A stretch of DNA of 64,000 nucleotides from Hamadaea sp. (GTDB lineage: Bacteria > Actinomycetota > Actinomycetes > Mycobacteriales > Micromonosporaceae), in NCBI RefSeq assembly GCF_013362815.1, contig NZ_JABFVK010000097.1, positions 1 to 64,000 on the forward strand. Direction: 5' to 3'. The translations under genes were made by a program, and so were the position numbers. Below the pieces are notes generated by a model. The model was not told the origin of the DNA. It saw only the letters and a program-made list of their open reading frames with translations, and did no database searches. Within the stretch, counting starts at the first letter, position 1. Every line of letters begins with the position of its first letter. Shown piece by piece: positions 41,036-49,685 of this stretch.

Positions 41036-41908
41036 GTGTCGGAACCGATCACGGTCGACGAGTTGCGTCCGGGCGACCACGCGTGCCTGACCTACTCCGA
41101 CCGCGACGAACGACTGGACATCGTGGCCGCGTTCATCGCCGACGGGCTGGATCGCGGTGACAAGATCATCTGCTACACCGAGGACCTCTCGGCAGACCAG
41201 ATGACGGCCGAGCTGGTCAGCCGGGATGTCACTGGGGCCCGCGCGGGGCAGCTGGTGATCGCGCCGAGCCGGGACGCCGGCCTGGCGGGGGTCGGTGCGC
41301 AACCTGTCGTCGACGTTCTCAGCACCGAACTGGCCGCCTCGGTCGAGCAGGGCTTCCCCGGCCTACGGGTCTCGGCCGACATGTGCTGGGCGGTCTCGCC
41401 GTCCCCGGCGGCGGAGCGGCTGGCCGAGTTCGAGACCGCGCTCGGCAGCCTGTTCAGTTCGGGCAAACTGACCGCGATCTGCGAATACGACCGCGACCGT
41501 TTCGACCCGGTCACGCTGGCCTTCGCCGCGCGGTCGCACGCCAAGACGGTCGCGGCGCTGGCGTACCACGACGATCCGGTGCTCCGGATCTGCCGGCAGC
41601 ACCGGCCGCCCGGCGTACGCATCGCCGGTGAACTCGACTACACCCATCGCGACCCGCTGGAACAGGCGTTGTCCGAAGCGGTCCGGCTCGACCACCAGCT
41701 GTACTTGAACCTGGCCAAGTTGCAGTTCATCGACGTCGCGTGCGCCACGCTCGTCGCGAAGACGGCGCTCTCGCTGCCGCCCGGGCGGACGATGACGATC
41801 GTGGCCTCTCCGGTGGTCGCCGCCGTCCTTCGGCTCCTCGGCGTACGGTCCTCGGGTTCGCCGTCCGACGTCCGAATACGATTGATCGAAGTCGATGAGC
41901 ACCCCTGA
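41036..41908 (+). CDS. MEDS-STAS domain protein
   Basis: A 290-residue protein: N-terminal MEDS domain (PGDHACLTYSDRDERLDIVA, IICYTEDLS; residues 1-185), proposed to sense hydrocarbon-like or small ligands, followed by a STAS-like domain (GVRIAGELDYTHRD, LNLAKLQFIDVACATLV). No phosphorylatable Ser/Thr of a classic anti-anti-sigma factor is certain: the expected serine position reads as IDVAC. GTG 41036 has AAGGAGGAGG upstream. The 14-nt overlap with the next gene links it to a RsbW-like kinase. Confidence 0.85.
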   Translation: MSEPITVDELRPGDHACLTYSDRDERLDIVAAFIADGLDRGDKIICYTEDLSADQMTAELVSRDVTGARAGQLVIAPSRDAGLAGVGAQPVVDVLSTELAASVEQGFPGLRVSADMCWAVSPSPAAERLAEFETALGSLFSSGKLTAICEYDRDRFDPVTLAFAARSHAKTVAALAYHDDPVLRICRQHRPPGVRIAGELDYTHRDPLEQALSEAVRLDHQLYLNLAKLQFIDVACATLVAKTALSLPPGRTMTIVASPVVAAVLRLLGVRSSGSPSDVRIRLIEVDEHP

Positions 41909-42323
41909 GCTGCGCCCGCCCGAACGCGACCGGCCCGGCGTCGCGGCCGATCTGCTCGAGCAACAGTTCGACGCGGCCGGCCTGTACGCCCTGCGCTCGG
42001 CGATCGCGGCGCATGCCTCCGAACTCGGCGCAGACTCACGGCGAGCGGGGGAGATCGTGCTCGCCTGCCACGAGCTCGCCATCAACGCCGTACGCCACGG
42101 CGGCGGGCGCGGCCGGCTTCGCCTCTGGCGCTCCGGCGACCTGCTCTATTGCCAGGTCGCCGACGACGGCCCGGGCCTGACCGACCTCGACAGCGGCTCG
42201 CAGCCGGTGCCGCTGGCCGATCCCGGCGGCCGGGGACTGTGGATCGTCCGCCGGCTCGCCGCCAGCGTCGAGATCGCCAACCATCAGGGTGCCACCGTGA
42301 CGGCCGCCTTCGCCCTCCACTAG
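41895..42323 (+). CDS. RsbW-like ATP-binding anti-sigma/serine kinase
   Basis: A 142-residue GHKL ATPase: LACHELAINAVRHGGG (N-box), VADDGPGLTD (G1) and GGRGLWIVRRLA (G2). It lacks a phospho-acceptor or sensor part and fits RsbW-type partner-switching proteins. Overlap with the MEDS-STAS gene suggests the two bind each other. No sigma factor is adjacent. Confidence 0.9.
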   Translation: MSTPELRPPERDRPGVAADLLEQQFDAAGLYALRSAIAAHASELGADSRRAGEIVLACHELAINAVRHGGGRGRLRLWRSGDLLYCQVADDGPGLTDLDSGSQPVPLADPGGRGLWIVRRLAASVEIANHQGATVTAAFALH

Positions 42324-42344
42324 CCCGCTCGGCATGATGTCCCG

Positions 42345-42833
42345 ATGACGACGATCACCGTGCGCCAGGCCGGCCTCGCCGACACGGACGGCGTACGCGC
42401 GGTCGGTTTGGCCGCGTGGCCGCCGACGTATGTGCCGCTGACCGGTCCGGAGTATGTGGAGTGGGCGCTGGCCACCTGGTGGTCGATCGAAGCCACCGAG
42501 CGCGGGATCGCGACAGGCGACGTGCTGGTCGCCGAGGTGGGCGGGCGCATCGTCGGCATGGCGGGACTGGGCGCGAAGGATGGCGTACCGGTGCTGTGGA
42601 AGCTGTATGTGCTCCCCGGAATGCAGGGCGCAGGTGTGGGTTCGGCGCTGATGGCGGCCGTCTTCGACCGGCTGCGCCGACGCGGCGACGACCGGCTCCG
42701 CCTGGAGTACCTGGAGGGCAACGAGCGGGCGGCGGCGTTCTATCGGGCTCACGGGTTCCGGGAGATCGGCCGGACCACCGACCCCGAGCGTCCCGGCGTA
42801 CCGGAGGACGTGTGGATGGAGGTCGCGCTCTAG
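42345..42833 (+). CDS. GNAT family N-acetyltransferase
   Basis: A 162-residue GNAT: VRQAGLADTDGVRAVGLAAW, VLPGMQGAGVGSALMAAVF (acetyl-CoA loop) and RLEYLEGNERAAAFYRAHGF. The substrate is unknown. It is 21 nt after the RsbW-like gene and may share its transcript. Confidence 0.92.
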   Translation: MTTITVRQAGLADTDGVRAVGLAAWPPTYVPLTGPEYVEWALATWWSIEATERGIATGDVLVAEVGGRIVGMAGLGAKDGVPVLWKLYVLPGMQGAGVGSALMAAVFDRLRRRGDDRLRLEYLEGNERAAAFYRAHGFREIGRTTDPERPGVPEDVWMEVAL

Positions 42834-42873
42834 AGCGGCTACCGTTCCCGCGCCGGCGGTACGATCATGGGCG

Positions 42874-43464
42874 ATGTCCATGCCCTATGAGGCCACCGGC
42901 CGGGTCGGCCAGAAGGCCCGCACCCGGCAGGCGCTGGTCGACGCGACCCGGCGACTGCTCGCCGATGGTCAGACGCCGCAGGTCGAGGAGGCTGCGGAGG
43001 CGGCCGGCATCTCGCGGACGACGGCCTACCGATACTTTCCGAATCAGCGCCTGCTGCTCATGGCGGCGCACCCCGAGATCTCCCCGGACTCGTTGCTGGG
43101 CCCGGACGCGCCCGCCACCCTGCCGGACCGGCTCGACGCGTTCATGGCGGCGTTCTGCGAGTACAACTTCACCTGGGAACCTCAACTGCGCGCTGCTTTA
43201 CGCGTATCCCTGGAGCCGGAAGCGGAACGGCCGACGTTGCGTCAGGGCCGCGCGGTGCGGTGGATCGAGGACGCCTTGGCGCCTTTGCGGGAGACCCACC
43301 CGGAGCTGGACGTGCACGCCCTGGCCGTGGCGATCCGGTCGGCCGTGGGCATCGAAGCGTTGATCTGGCTGCTCGACGTGGCGGGTTACGGCCACGCGGA
43401 GGCGGCACGGACCGTTCGGGAGACTGCGCGGGCCCTGGTGGCGGCGGCGACCCGCGAAGTGTGA
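42874..43464 (+). CDS. TetR family transcriptional regulator
   Basis: A 196-residue regulator: HTH TRQALVDATRRLLADGQTPQ, AEAAGISRTTAYRYFPNQRLL, and a mostly helical ligand domain. It converges on the ABC permease gene, with a perfect 12-bp-arm hairpin between them. No obvious operator is next to it; its target may be its own promoter or a distant gene. Confidence 0.9.
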   Translation: MSMPYEATGRVGQKARTRQALVDATRRLLADGQTPQVEEAAEAAGISRTTAYRYFPNQRLLLMAAHPEISPDSLLGPDAPATLPDRLDAFMAAFCEYNFTWEPQLRAALRVSLEPEAERPTLRQGRAVRWIEDALAPLRETHPELDVHALAVAIRSAVGIEALIWLLDVAGYGHAEAARTVRETARALVAAATREV

Positions 43465-43489
43465 ATGGCCGCCGGCTGAACCGGCGGCC
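43461..43489. terminator. bidirectional hairpin terminator
   Basis: AATGGCCGCCGG (43461-43472) and CCGGCGGCCATT (43478-43489) are perfect 12-bp arms with a 5-nt loop, between convergent genes; the left arm overlaps the TetR stop codon. Confidence 0.75.
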
Positions 43490-43503
43490 ATTGTCGAGAA
43501 GAG

Positions 43504-44235
43504 TCAGGACCAGCGGAAGAACCGAGCCGCGACTCCCCACGCCACCGCCGCGTACGCGCACAGCACCACCACGTGCAGCGCCTGCCGCCAGTGCCCGACG
43601 GTCGCGTCCTGCATGACCTGGACGCCCGCCCCGAGCGGGGTGTATTCGCCGATGCGCTGCAACGTCTCGGGCATGACCTCACGTGGAACCCAGAGGCCGG
43701 CGAAGAACATCAGGGGGAAGAAGGTCAGCGACCCGAGACCTTGCGTCATCTTGGCGCTGCCGGCCGTGGCCAGCACGAGCCCGATGCCGAACAAAGTGGC
43801 TGCGACCAGCAGGAAGCCCAGCACGAACGCGGTCGGGTTGCTGGGCAGGTCGACGCCGTACGCGAGCCAGCCGACCGTCAGCACGAGCAGCACCCCGATG
43901 CCCAGCACGGTGAGCTGGGTCAGCGCCTGAGCGGCCAGCAGGTCACGGGCCCGCGCCGGGGTGGCCGCCAGGCGGCGCAGGATCCCGCGTTCCCGGTAGG
44001 TTGCGAGCTGCGCCGGCAGCATGCTGAGCGCGACCATCGCGACCGCCATGGTGAGCATGATCGGCACGTAGATCGAGATGGTCGACCGCCCGCCGAGTTC
44101 CGGATCGGCCGCCCGGAACGCCGGTACGCTCCCCAGCACCGCCAGGATCGCCGGGGCGAGCAGGATGCCGAAGATGACGGCCGCGACGTCGCGGAAGTAA
44201 AGACGCAGTTCGGTGCGGAACATGGTCGCGTTCAT
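43504..44235 (-). CDS. ABC-2 type transporter permease
   Basis: A 243-residue permease with six TM helices: FRTELRLYFRDVAAVIFGILLAPA opening in parts, RERGILRRLAATPARARDLLAAQ loop typical of DrrB-like exporters, and VPREVMPETLQRIGEYTPLGAG near the end. ATG 44235 overlaps the ATPase stop (ATGA). An open frame runs far upstream but has no domain. Confidence 0.92.
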   Translation of the reverse strand: MNATMFRTELRLYFRDVAAVIFGILLAPAILAVLGSVPAFRAADPELGGRSTISIYVPIMLTMAVAMVALSMLPAQLATYRERGILRRLAATPARARDLLAAQALTQLTVLGIGVLLVLTVGWLAYGVDLPSNPTAFVLGFLLVAATLFGIGLVLATAGSAKMTQGLGSLTFFPLMFFAGLWVPREVMPETLQRIGEYTPLGAGVQVMQDATVGHWRQALHVVVLCAYAAVAWGVAARFFRWS

Positions 44236-45164
44236 CGGGTCACTCCATCGGTGCTCGCGGAAGCGGTGCTTGCGGAAGTCTGGGCGGTTAGCTGCACGAA
44301 AGCGTCGTCGAGTGTGGACTGTTCGACGCGGAGGCCGAGCGGGCTGAGCCCCTGCCGGGCCAGCTCGGCGACGACGGCGGGCAGCGCTTCGTCGTTGCCG
44401 CGTACGGTGAACCGGTCGCCGTCGGCGGTGACGGCTGTGACGCCGGGCAGGCCGTCGAGCGGGACCGGCCGGGCGAGGCGGAAGGTGAGCACCTGGCCGG
44501 TGGCGACCTTGGCGGCGAGCCCGGCCGGAGTGTCCAGGGCGGCGATCCGCCCGTCGTGGATCACGGCGACCCGGTCGCACAGCCGCTCCGCCTCGTCCAT
44601 GAAGTGCGTGACCAGCAGAATCGTCACGCCGCGGTCGCGGATGTCGGAGATGAGCTGCCACGTGTCGCGGCGCGCCTGCGGGTCGAGCCCAGTCGTCAGC
44701 TCGTCCAGGATGGCCAGGCGAGGGTTGCCTACCAGCGCCAACGCGATCGACAGCCGCTGTTTCTGACCGCCCGACAGCTTCGCGTACGCCGTGTTCGCCG
44801 AGCCGGCGAGCCCGAGGTCGTCGATCAGCTGCTCCGGCCGGGCGGGGTCGGGGTAGAAGGAGGCGAACAACTGCAACGCCTCGCGTACCGTGATCCGGTC
44901 CTGCAGGGCCGACTCCTGGAGCTGCATGCCCAGGATCCGGCGGAGCCGGTCGCGGTCGCGCTGCGGATCGAGGCCCAGCACCCGGATGTCGCCCCGGTCC
45001 GGCGTACGCAGTCCGCCGACGCACTCGACGGTAGTCGTCTTGCCGGCGCCGTTGCGTCCGAGGATGCCGAAGATCTCGCCGCGCTCTACGGAGAAGCTCA
45101 CGTCGTCGACGGCGATCCGCTCGCCGTACCGCTTGTGAAGGTTGAGGACTTCCAGCACTGTCAT
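44232..45164 (-). CDS. ABC transporter ATP-binding protein (DrrA-like)
   Basis: A 310-residue ATPase: Walker A GRNGAGKTTT, Q-loop MQLQES, signature LSGGQKQRL, Walker B LAILDELTTGLDP, and H-loop LVTHFMDEAERLCD. In the usual DEPT position it reads DELT: the catalytic Glu is kept. A C-terminal ~80-residue extension (LTFRLARPV, VTAVTADG, VRGNDEALPAVVAEL) is a DrrA-type regulatory domain. ATG 45164 is preferred; the divergent kinase gene and the 13-bp-arm operator start just upstream. Confidence 0.92.
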   Translation of the reverse strand: MTVLEVLNLHKRYGERIAVDDVSFSVERGEIFGILGRNGAGKTTTVECVGGLRTPDRGDIRVLGLDPQRDRDRLRRILGMQLQESALQDRITVREALQLFASFYPDPARPEQLIDDLGLAGSANTAYAKLSGGQKQRLSIALALVGNPRLAILDELTTGLDPQARRDTWQLISDIRDRGVTILLVTHFMDEAERLCDRVAVIHDGRIAALDTPAGLAAKVATGQVLTFRLARPVPLDGLPGVTAVTADGDRFTVRGNDEALPAVVAELARQGLSPLGLRVEQSTLDDAFVQLTAQTSASTASASTDGVTR

Positions 45165-45213
45165 GCCCAAGACGCTAGAAATCGGCGGCGTCGCGCAGTA
45201 TCCGGTTGGCTCT

Positions 45214-45247
45214 CCGATGGGGGTAGACCTAGCCCTACCCCCATCGG
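45214..45247. promoter_or_regulatory. 13-bp-arm operator between ABC exporter and kinase
   Basis: CCGATGGGGGTAG (45214-45226) and CTACCCCCATCGG (45235-45247) are perfect inverted repeats with an 8-nt centre. They lie 50 nt from both divergent starts and are well placed for the NarL-type regulator encoded at 47205. Confidence 0.7.
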
Positions 45248-45297
45248 GGACCTGGCCCCCGTGCGAAGTCGCCGCCGGACCCGCCAGACTGGGCTCC

Positions 45298-47265
45298 ATG
45301 TCGGCCCGATTGCGCGCGTTCGCGGCAGGTCTGGAGCTCTACGCTCTGAGCCTGTTCGGCCTGCTGTGCCTGATTCCCGTGCTCGCCATGTTCGTCCCGG
45401 GGTTCCTGCTCGGCCTGGTCTTCCTCGTGCCCGGCCCGCTGCTCGCCGTGCGCCGGCTCACCGGCGTCGTGCGGCGGCGTACCGGCGAGCTCACCGGCAT
45501 CGAGATCCGCGAACCCTACGTGCCCGCGCCGCCCTTGCCGCAGCCCCAGGCCGACGGCTGGTATCAGCGCGATCGCCAGCTCTACAAGCGACTGTGGTGG
45601 CCCCGGCTCGCCGATCGCATCGACTGGGTGCTGGGCGACAACGCGACCTGGCGCGATCTGGGCTGGCTGGCCGTCTCGCCGCTCGCCGGGCTGCTGGGCG
45701 TCCTGCCGCTGGCGTTGCCGGTCGCGGCCGCGATCTTCGCCCCCGCGCCCAGCCCACTCCTGACGTTCCTGCTGGTCGCGGCGGGTGCGGTGGTCGGCCT
45801 CGCCGTCGCGCCGCAAGGTCTGCGGGTGACCGCGCGGTTCCATCGGCGCCTGCTGGGCGGCTCGGTGCTGCGGACCGACGTCCAGGACGTCCAAGCAGAT
45901 CATCGGGTACGCGCATGGGTCGCGAAGGCCTCGTCACCGGTGGTGCGACTGGCCCTGCTCCTGCTCACGAGTCTGGTCGCGATCCCGGTGTTCGCCGCGA
46001 CCGCGATCGCCTTGATTCTCGGCTACGGTGTCGGCCTGGTCTTCGTGGTCCCATGGGCGCAGGCGGATCTGCGCTGGCTGGCCGACTGGCGGAGGTCGCT
46101 CGCGCATTGGTCGGGCGTGTCGATCCCGAGCCCCTACCGGCCGCTGCTGCCGTTGGTGCGCCGCCCGGACGGCATGTTCCGGGTGCGCAAGAGCCTCTAC
46201 AAGTCGGAGCGCTGGGCATCCTGGACTCAGCGGCTCTACTGGGTGCAGAGCGATCCGGCGACGTGGCGGGAATTCGTGTGGCGGGGAACCGATCCGATCA
46301 TCGGCGGGCTCATCGCGGGAGTGCCGGTGGCACTGGTCGTCTACGGCATCTGGGGTCTCATCCTGCCTCGGATCGTGCACCTGTTCGTGAGCGATTCGCC
46401 CGCGAGCTTCTGGTATGGGACCTTCTTCGGTCATCCCGGCCTGGCGATTCCGGGCGGCCTGATACTGGCCGCGACGGGGGTGGCGATCGCACCGGCCGCC
46501 CTGCGGCTGCACGGCCGCTGGACCCGGCTACTCCTGCAACCGGCCGGCGAGACCGTGCTCGCCCAGCGGGTCGAGCAGCTGACCCTGTCGAGGGCCGACG
46601 CGAGCGACGCCGCGGCCCGGGAGTTGCGCCGCATCGAGCGGGACCTGCACGACGGCACGCAGGCCCGGCTGGTGGCGCTGGGTCTGCGGCTGGGCGCGAT
46701 CGAGCAGCTCATCGACACCGATCCGGCGGCCGCCAAGGACCTGGCCGGGCAGACCCGGGAGGCGGCCGCGCTGGCGCTGCGCGAACTCCGGGAGGTCGTC
46801 CGCGGCATCCATCCGCCGGTGCTGGCCGAACGAGGTCTCGCCGACGCCGTACGCGCGCTGGCGCTGGACAGTCCGCTCACGGTGACCGTCGACATCGACC
46901 TGCCGATGCGGCTGCCCGAGCCGATCGAGGCGGCGGCGTACTTCTCGCTGGCCGAGGCGCTCGGCAACGCCGCGAAGCACGCCCGCGCCCGGAAGGTCGC
47001 CGTACGCCTGGACCTCATCCTCGGCGAGCGCACCGGTGACCCCGACGTGCTGCGGATGTGCGTACGCGACGACGGGCAAGGCGGCGCGGACCCGGATCGG
47101 GGGAGCGGCCTGCGCGGGCTCGCCCGGCGGCTCGGTATCTTCGACGGGACCCTGTCGCTGTCGAGTCCGCCCGGCGGTCCCACCGAGCTGATCATGGAGC
47201 TGCCATGCGTGTCGTCCTCGCCGAGGACCTCTACCTCCTCCGGGAAGGACTGGTTCAGCTTCTGA
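45298..47265 (+). CDS. sensor histidine kinase with two 'Sensor' domains
   Basis: A 655-residue kinase. The N-terminal 400 residues are two related membrane units: QLYKRLWWPRLADRIDWVLGDNATWRDLGW and SLYKSERWASWTQRLYWVQSDPATWREFVW (each in parts), a duplicated putative sensor domain with four TM helices. Then HisKA_3 (RRIERDLHDGTQARLV) and HATPase_c (LAEALGNAAKHARARK, VRDDGQGG, GSGLRGLARRLG). The frame runs 61 nt into the next gene after the usual MELP end. ATG 45298 begins the first unit. Confidence 0.9.
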   Translation: MSARLRAFAAGLELYALSLFGLLCLIPVLAMFVPGFLLGLVFLVPGPLLAVRRLTGVVRRRTGELTGIEIREPYVPAPPLPQPQADGWYQRDRQLYKRLWWPRLADRIDWVLGDNATWRDLGWLAVSPLAGLLGVLPLALPVAAAIFAPAPSPLLTFLLVAAGAVVGLAVAPQGLRVTARFHRRLLGGSVLRTDVQDVQADHRVRAWVAKASSPVVRLALLLLTSLVAIPVFAATAIALILGYGVGLVFVVPWAQADLRWLADWRRSLAHWSGVSIPSPYRPLLPLVRRPDGMFRVRKSLYKSERWASWTQRLYWVQSDPATWREFVWRGTDPIIGGLIAGVPVALVVYGIWGLILPRIVHLFVSDSPASFWYGTFFGHPGLAIPGGLILAATGVAIAPAALRLHGRWTRLLLQPAGETVLAQRVEQLTLSRADASDAAARELRRIERDLHDGTQARLVALGLRLGAIEQLIDTDPAAAKDLAGQTREAAALALRELREVVRGIHPPVLAERGLADAVRALALDSPLTVTVDIDLPMRLPEPIEAAAYFSLAEALGNAAKHARARKVAVRLDLILGERTGDPDVLRMCVRDDGQGGADPDRGSGLRGLARRLGIFDGTLSLSSPPGGPTELIMELPCVSSSPRTSTSSGKDWFSF

Positions 47266-47855
47266 CGGCGCACGGGTTCACCGTCGTCGCGGCGGCCGAG
47301 ACCGGCCCGGAGCTGGCAGCCGCGCTGGACGAGCACGAGCCCGACGTCGCGATCGTCGACGTACGCCTCCCGCCGACCAACACCGACGAAGGACTCCGGA
47401 TCGCCTTGGCGGCCCGCCGACGCCGTCCCGGCCTCCCCGTCCTGGTCCTCTCCCAGCACGTCGAGCAGCTGTACGCCCGCGAGCTGCTCGAGGACGGCTC
47501 CGGTGGCGTCGGCTACCTGCTCAAGGATCGCGTACTGAACGCCGACCAGTTCGTCGACGCGATCCGCCGAGTGGCCGCGGGCGGCACCGCGATGGATCCG
47601 GACGTCATCGCCAAGCTGCTCACCCGCGCACAGCCGAACGGCCCGGTCGACCAGCTGACTCCTCGGGAAACCGAAGTACTCGGGCTGATGGCCGAAGGCC
47701 GGTCCAACGCGGCGATCGCCCAGCGGCTGTACATGAGCGAGGGCGCGGTCGGCAAACACACCGCGAGCATCTTCGGCAAACTCGGGCTGGCCCCGTCCGA
47801 CGACGACAATCGGCGGGTGCTGGCGGTTCTCGCGTATTTGAACAGCGCCCGCTGA
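47205..47855 (+). CDS. NarL/LuxR-type response regulator
   Basis: A 216-residue response regulator: LAEDLYLLREGL, IVDVRLPPTNTDEG (phospho-acceptor Asp), LVLSQHVEQLYA, LLKDRV, and LuxR HTH (LTPRETEVLGLMAEGRSNAA, RLYMSEGAVGKHT). ATG 47205 lies inside the 3' end of the kinase gene. It likely binds the operator at 45214-45247 and controls the exporter. Confidence 0.93.
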   Translation: MRVVLAEDLYLLREGLVQLLTAHGFTVVAAAETGPELAAALDEHEPDVAIVDVRLPPTNTDEGLRIALAARRRRPGLPVLVLSQHVEQLYARELLEDGSGGVGYLLKDRVLNADQFVDAIRRVAAGGTAMDPDVIAKLLTRAQPNGPVDQLTPRETEVLGLMAEGRSNAAIAQRLYMSEGAVGKHTASIFGKLGLAPSDDDNRRVLAVLAYLNSAR

Positions 47856-47889
47856 ACGCGCGCGGGGCACCCAGCCTTCAGCGGTGACG

Positions 47890-48789
47890 TCACCGGCGAA
47901 GGGAGCGGTACGAGCCGGGCGGGACGCCGTACCGCTGCCGAAACGCGCGGCTGAAATGCGAAGCGCTGGGAAAGCCGGACGCGGCGGCGACCCGTTCGAC
48001 CGGCAGCTCGGTCGCCTCGAGCAGCCGGGCGGCGAACACCAGCCGGGCGTCACGCAGGGCTTGCATCGGGCTCTGGCCGGTCTGGTCGGCGTACAGGTGG
48101 GCGAACCGCGACGGCGAGATCGCGACGGCGGCGGCCAGCGACCGCACCGTATGCGGTGCGCCCGGGTCGGCGGCGATCAGCGCCTGCGCCCGGCTGATCC
48201 GGTCGTCGAGCCGGGGTTCGGGCCGATCCGGCCGGGCGGCCGTCGTGGCGAGCAGGACGATCTCCTCCAACGCGCACAGCGCCAATTCCCGGGCGGCGTC
48301 GCTGTGTGCCACTGCCGCTCGGGTGGTGGTGAGCTCGGGTTCGGGCGGGGCGGCCGTGCCGGTCCAGCGGGCGTCGGCGTGCATACGCCGGAAGCCGGTC
48401 TCGACACGTTCCCGTACGCCCTCCGGCACACCGCCGACCGCGTACAGCCGATCGCCCCGGGAGTAGGGCCGCAGCCAGGACGACCACGTCGCGCGGGCCT
48501 GGCAATGCGCCCACCAGAAGGTCCACTGCCCGGTTCCGGGAGCCACTTCGTAGTGCTGCCGGACGCCGGGGCCGAGCACGACGAGGTCGCCTGGACCGGT
48601 GTCGACGACGGTCCGGCCTTGCCGCATCCGCCCCGAGCCACCGGTCGTCCAGGTGAACAGCCAGCTGTCCGCGCCGTGCGGACGGCTGACGCTGTAGCCG
48701 GCCGCCTGGTCGTAGTGATCGACGATCACGAGTCCCGACAGCGGTGGCACGTCAGCAGAATCGGGCACGGGGGCAGCAGTCATGGGCAT
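47890..48789 (-). CDS. AraC family transcriptional regulator
   Basis: A 299-residue AraC: N-terminal cupin-like ligand domain (LFTWTTGGSGRMRQGR, GDLVVLGPGVRQHY), and two HTH (VRSLAAAVAISPSRFAHLYADQTG, VERVAAASGFPSASHFSRAFRQRYG). ATG 48789 or 48783 may start. It is divergent from the PhyH-GH35 genes with a 60-nt gap and is the likely sugar-responsive activator of that pair. Confidence 0.93.
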   Translation of the reverse strand: MPMTAAPVPDSADVPPLSGLVIVDHYDQAAGYSVSRPHGADSWLFTWTTGGSGRMRQGRTVVDTGPGDLVVLGPGVRQHYEVAPGTGQWTFWWAHCQARATWSSWLRPYSRGDRLYAVGGVPEGVRERVETGFRRMHADARWTGTAAPPEPELTTTRAAVAHSDAARELALCALEEIVLLATTAARPDRPEPRLDDRISRAQALIAADPGAPHTVRSLAAAVAISPSRFAHLYADQTGQSPMQALRDARLVFAARLLEATELPVERVAAASGFPSASHFSRAFRQRYGVPPGSYRSLRR

Positions 48790-48849
48790 CCCTTCACGAC
48801 GCCGATAAGCCTAGCGTTGCTGGTGTAACGAGACGCCAGGAGGAGAGGC

Positions 48850-49650
48850 ATGACAGCGACAGACAATTTGGTCGAGCAGTTCGAGGAGCAGGGCTACCTG
48901 GTGGTCCGGGGACTGTTCAGCGCGGCCGAGATCGAGGAGTTGCGGACGGAGTTCATGGCGATGCCCGCCGCCGGGCCCGTCCCCGGGCATTTCCAGCCGC
49001 GGGTGCCGGAGGACGGCGAGCCCTTCGATCCCCTGCACACCTATCCGCGGGTGATGCATCCCCACCAGATCAACGACCTCGCGCTGCGCTATCTGCTGGA
49101 GCCGAGGCTGCGTACCGTCCTGGAGACGTTGCTCGGCGAGGAGGTGCTCGCCGCGCAGAGCATGTTCTACTTCAAGCCGCCGGGCGCGCGCGGTCAGGCG
49201 CTGCACCAGGACAACTTCTACCTCCGGGTCGAACCGGGCACCTGCGTCGCCGCCTGGATCGCCTGTGACGTCATCGACCGCGAGAACGGCGGGCTGGAAG
49301 TCGTCCCCGGTACGCACCGAATGGACCTGTTCTGCCCGGAGGAGGCCGACCCCGAGCTGTCGTTCGTCCGGGAGTACGTGCCGCCGCCGCCGGGCCTGGC
49401 CGCGGTGCCGGTGGACATGCAGCCGGGTGACGTGCTGTTCTTCAACGGCAGTCTGGTGCACGGTTCGCAGCCGAACCGCACCGCCGACCGCTTCCGCCGC
49501 TCGTTCATCTGTCACTACGTGGGCCGGTCGGCGGAGCGCATCGGCAGCTGGTACCAGACGATGTCGATGAGCGGCGACCGGGTGGTGCTGCCGCTGAGTG
49601 AGGGAGCGGGGCCCTGCGGTACGGAGTTCGAAGCGATGGGGCCGCACTGA
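48850..49650 (+). CDS. PhyH family Fe(II)/2-oxoglutarate dioxygenase
   Basis: A 266-residue dioxygenase: LHQDNFY (HxD of the 2-His-1-carboxylate triad), the PGTHRMDLF strand, and the distal HGSQPNRTADRFRRSF (His and the 2-oxoglutarate-binding Arg). It would hydroxylate an unknown small molecule. GGAGGAGA precedes ATG 48850. It is followed within 40 nt by the GH35 gene on the same strand. Confidence 0.92.
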   Translation: MTATDNLVEQFEEQGYLVVRGLFSAAEIEELRTEFMAMPAAGPVPGHFQPRVPEDGEPFDPLHTYPRVMHPHQINDLALRYLLEPRLRTVLETLLGEEVLAAQSMFYFKPPGARGQALHQDNFYLRVEPGTCVAAWIACDVIDRENGGLEVVPGTHRMDLFCPEEADPELSFVREYVPPPPGLAAVPVDMQPGDVLFFNGSLVHGSQPNRTADRFRRSFICHYVGRSAERIGSWYQTMSMSGDRVVLPLSEGAGPCGTEFEAMGPH

Positions 49651-49685
49651 CCCCGCCGGCCGCATACCGGTGGACTTCGCCGGAT

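Noticed and set aside
43504-45024. A 506-residue permease fusion
   Set aside because: The upstream part is the shadow of the ATPase gene; the domain starts at ATG 44235 with a typical ATGA overlap.
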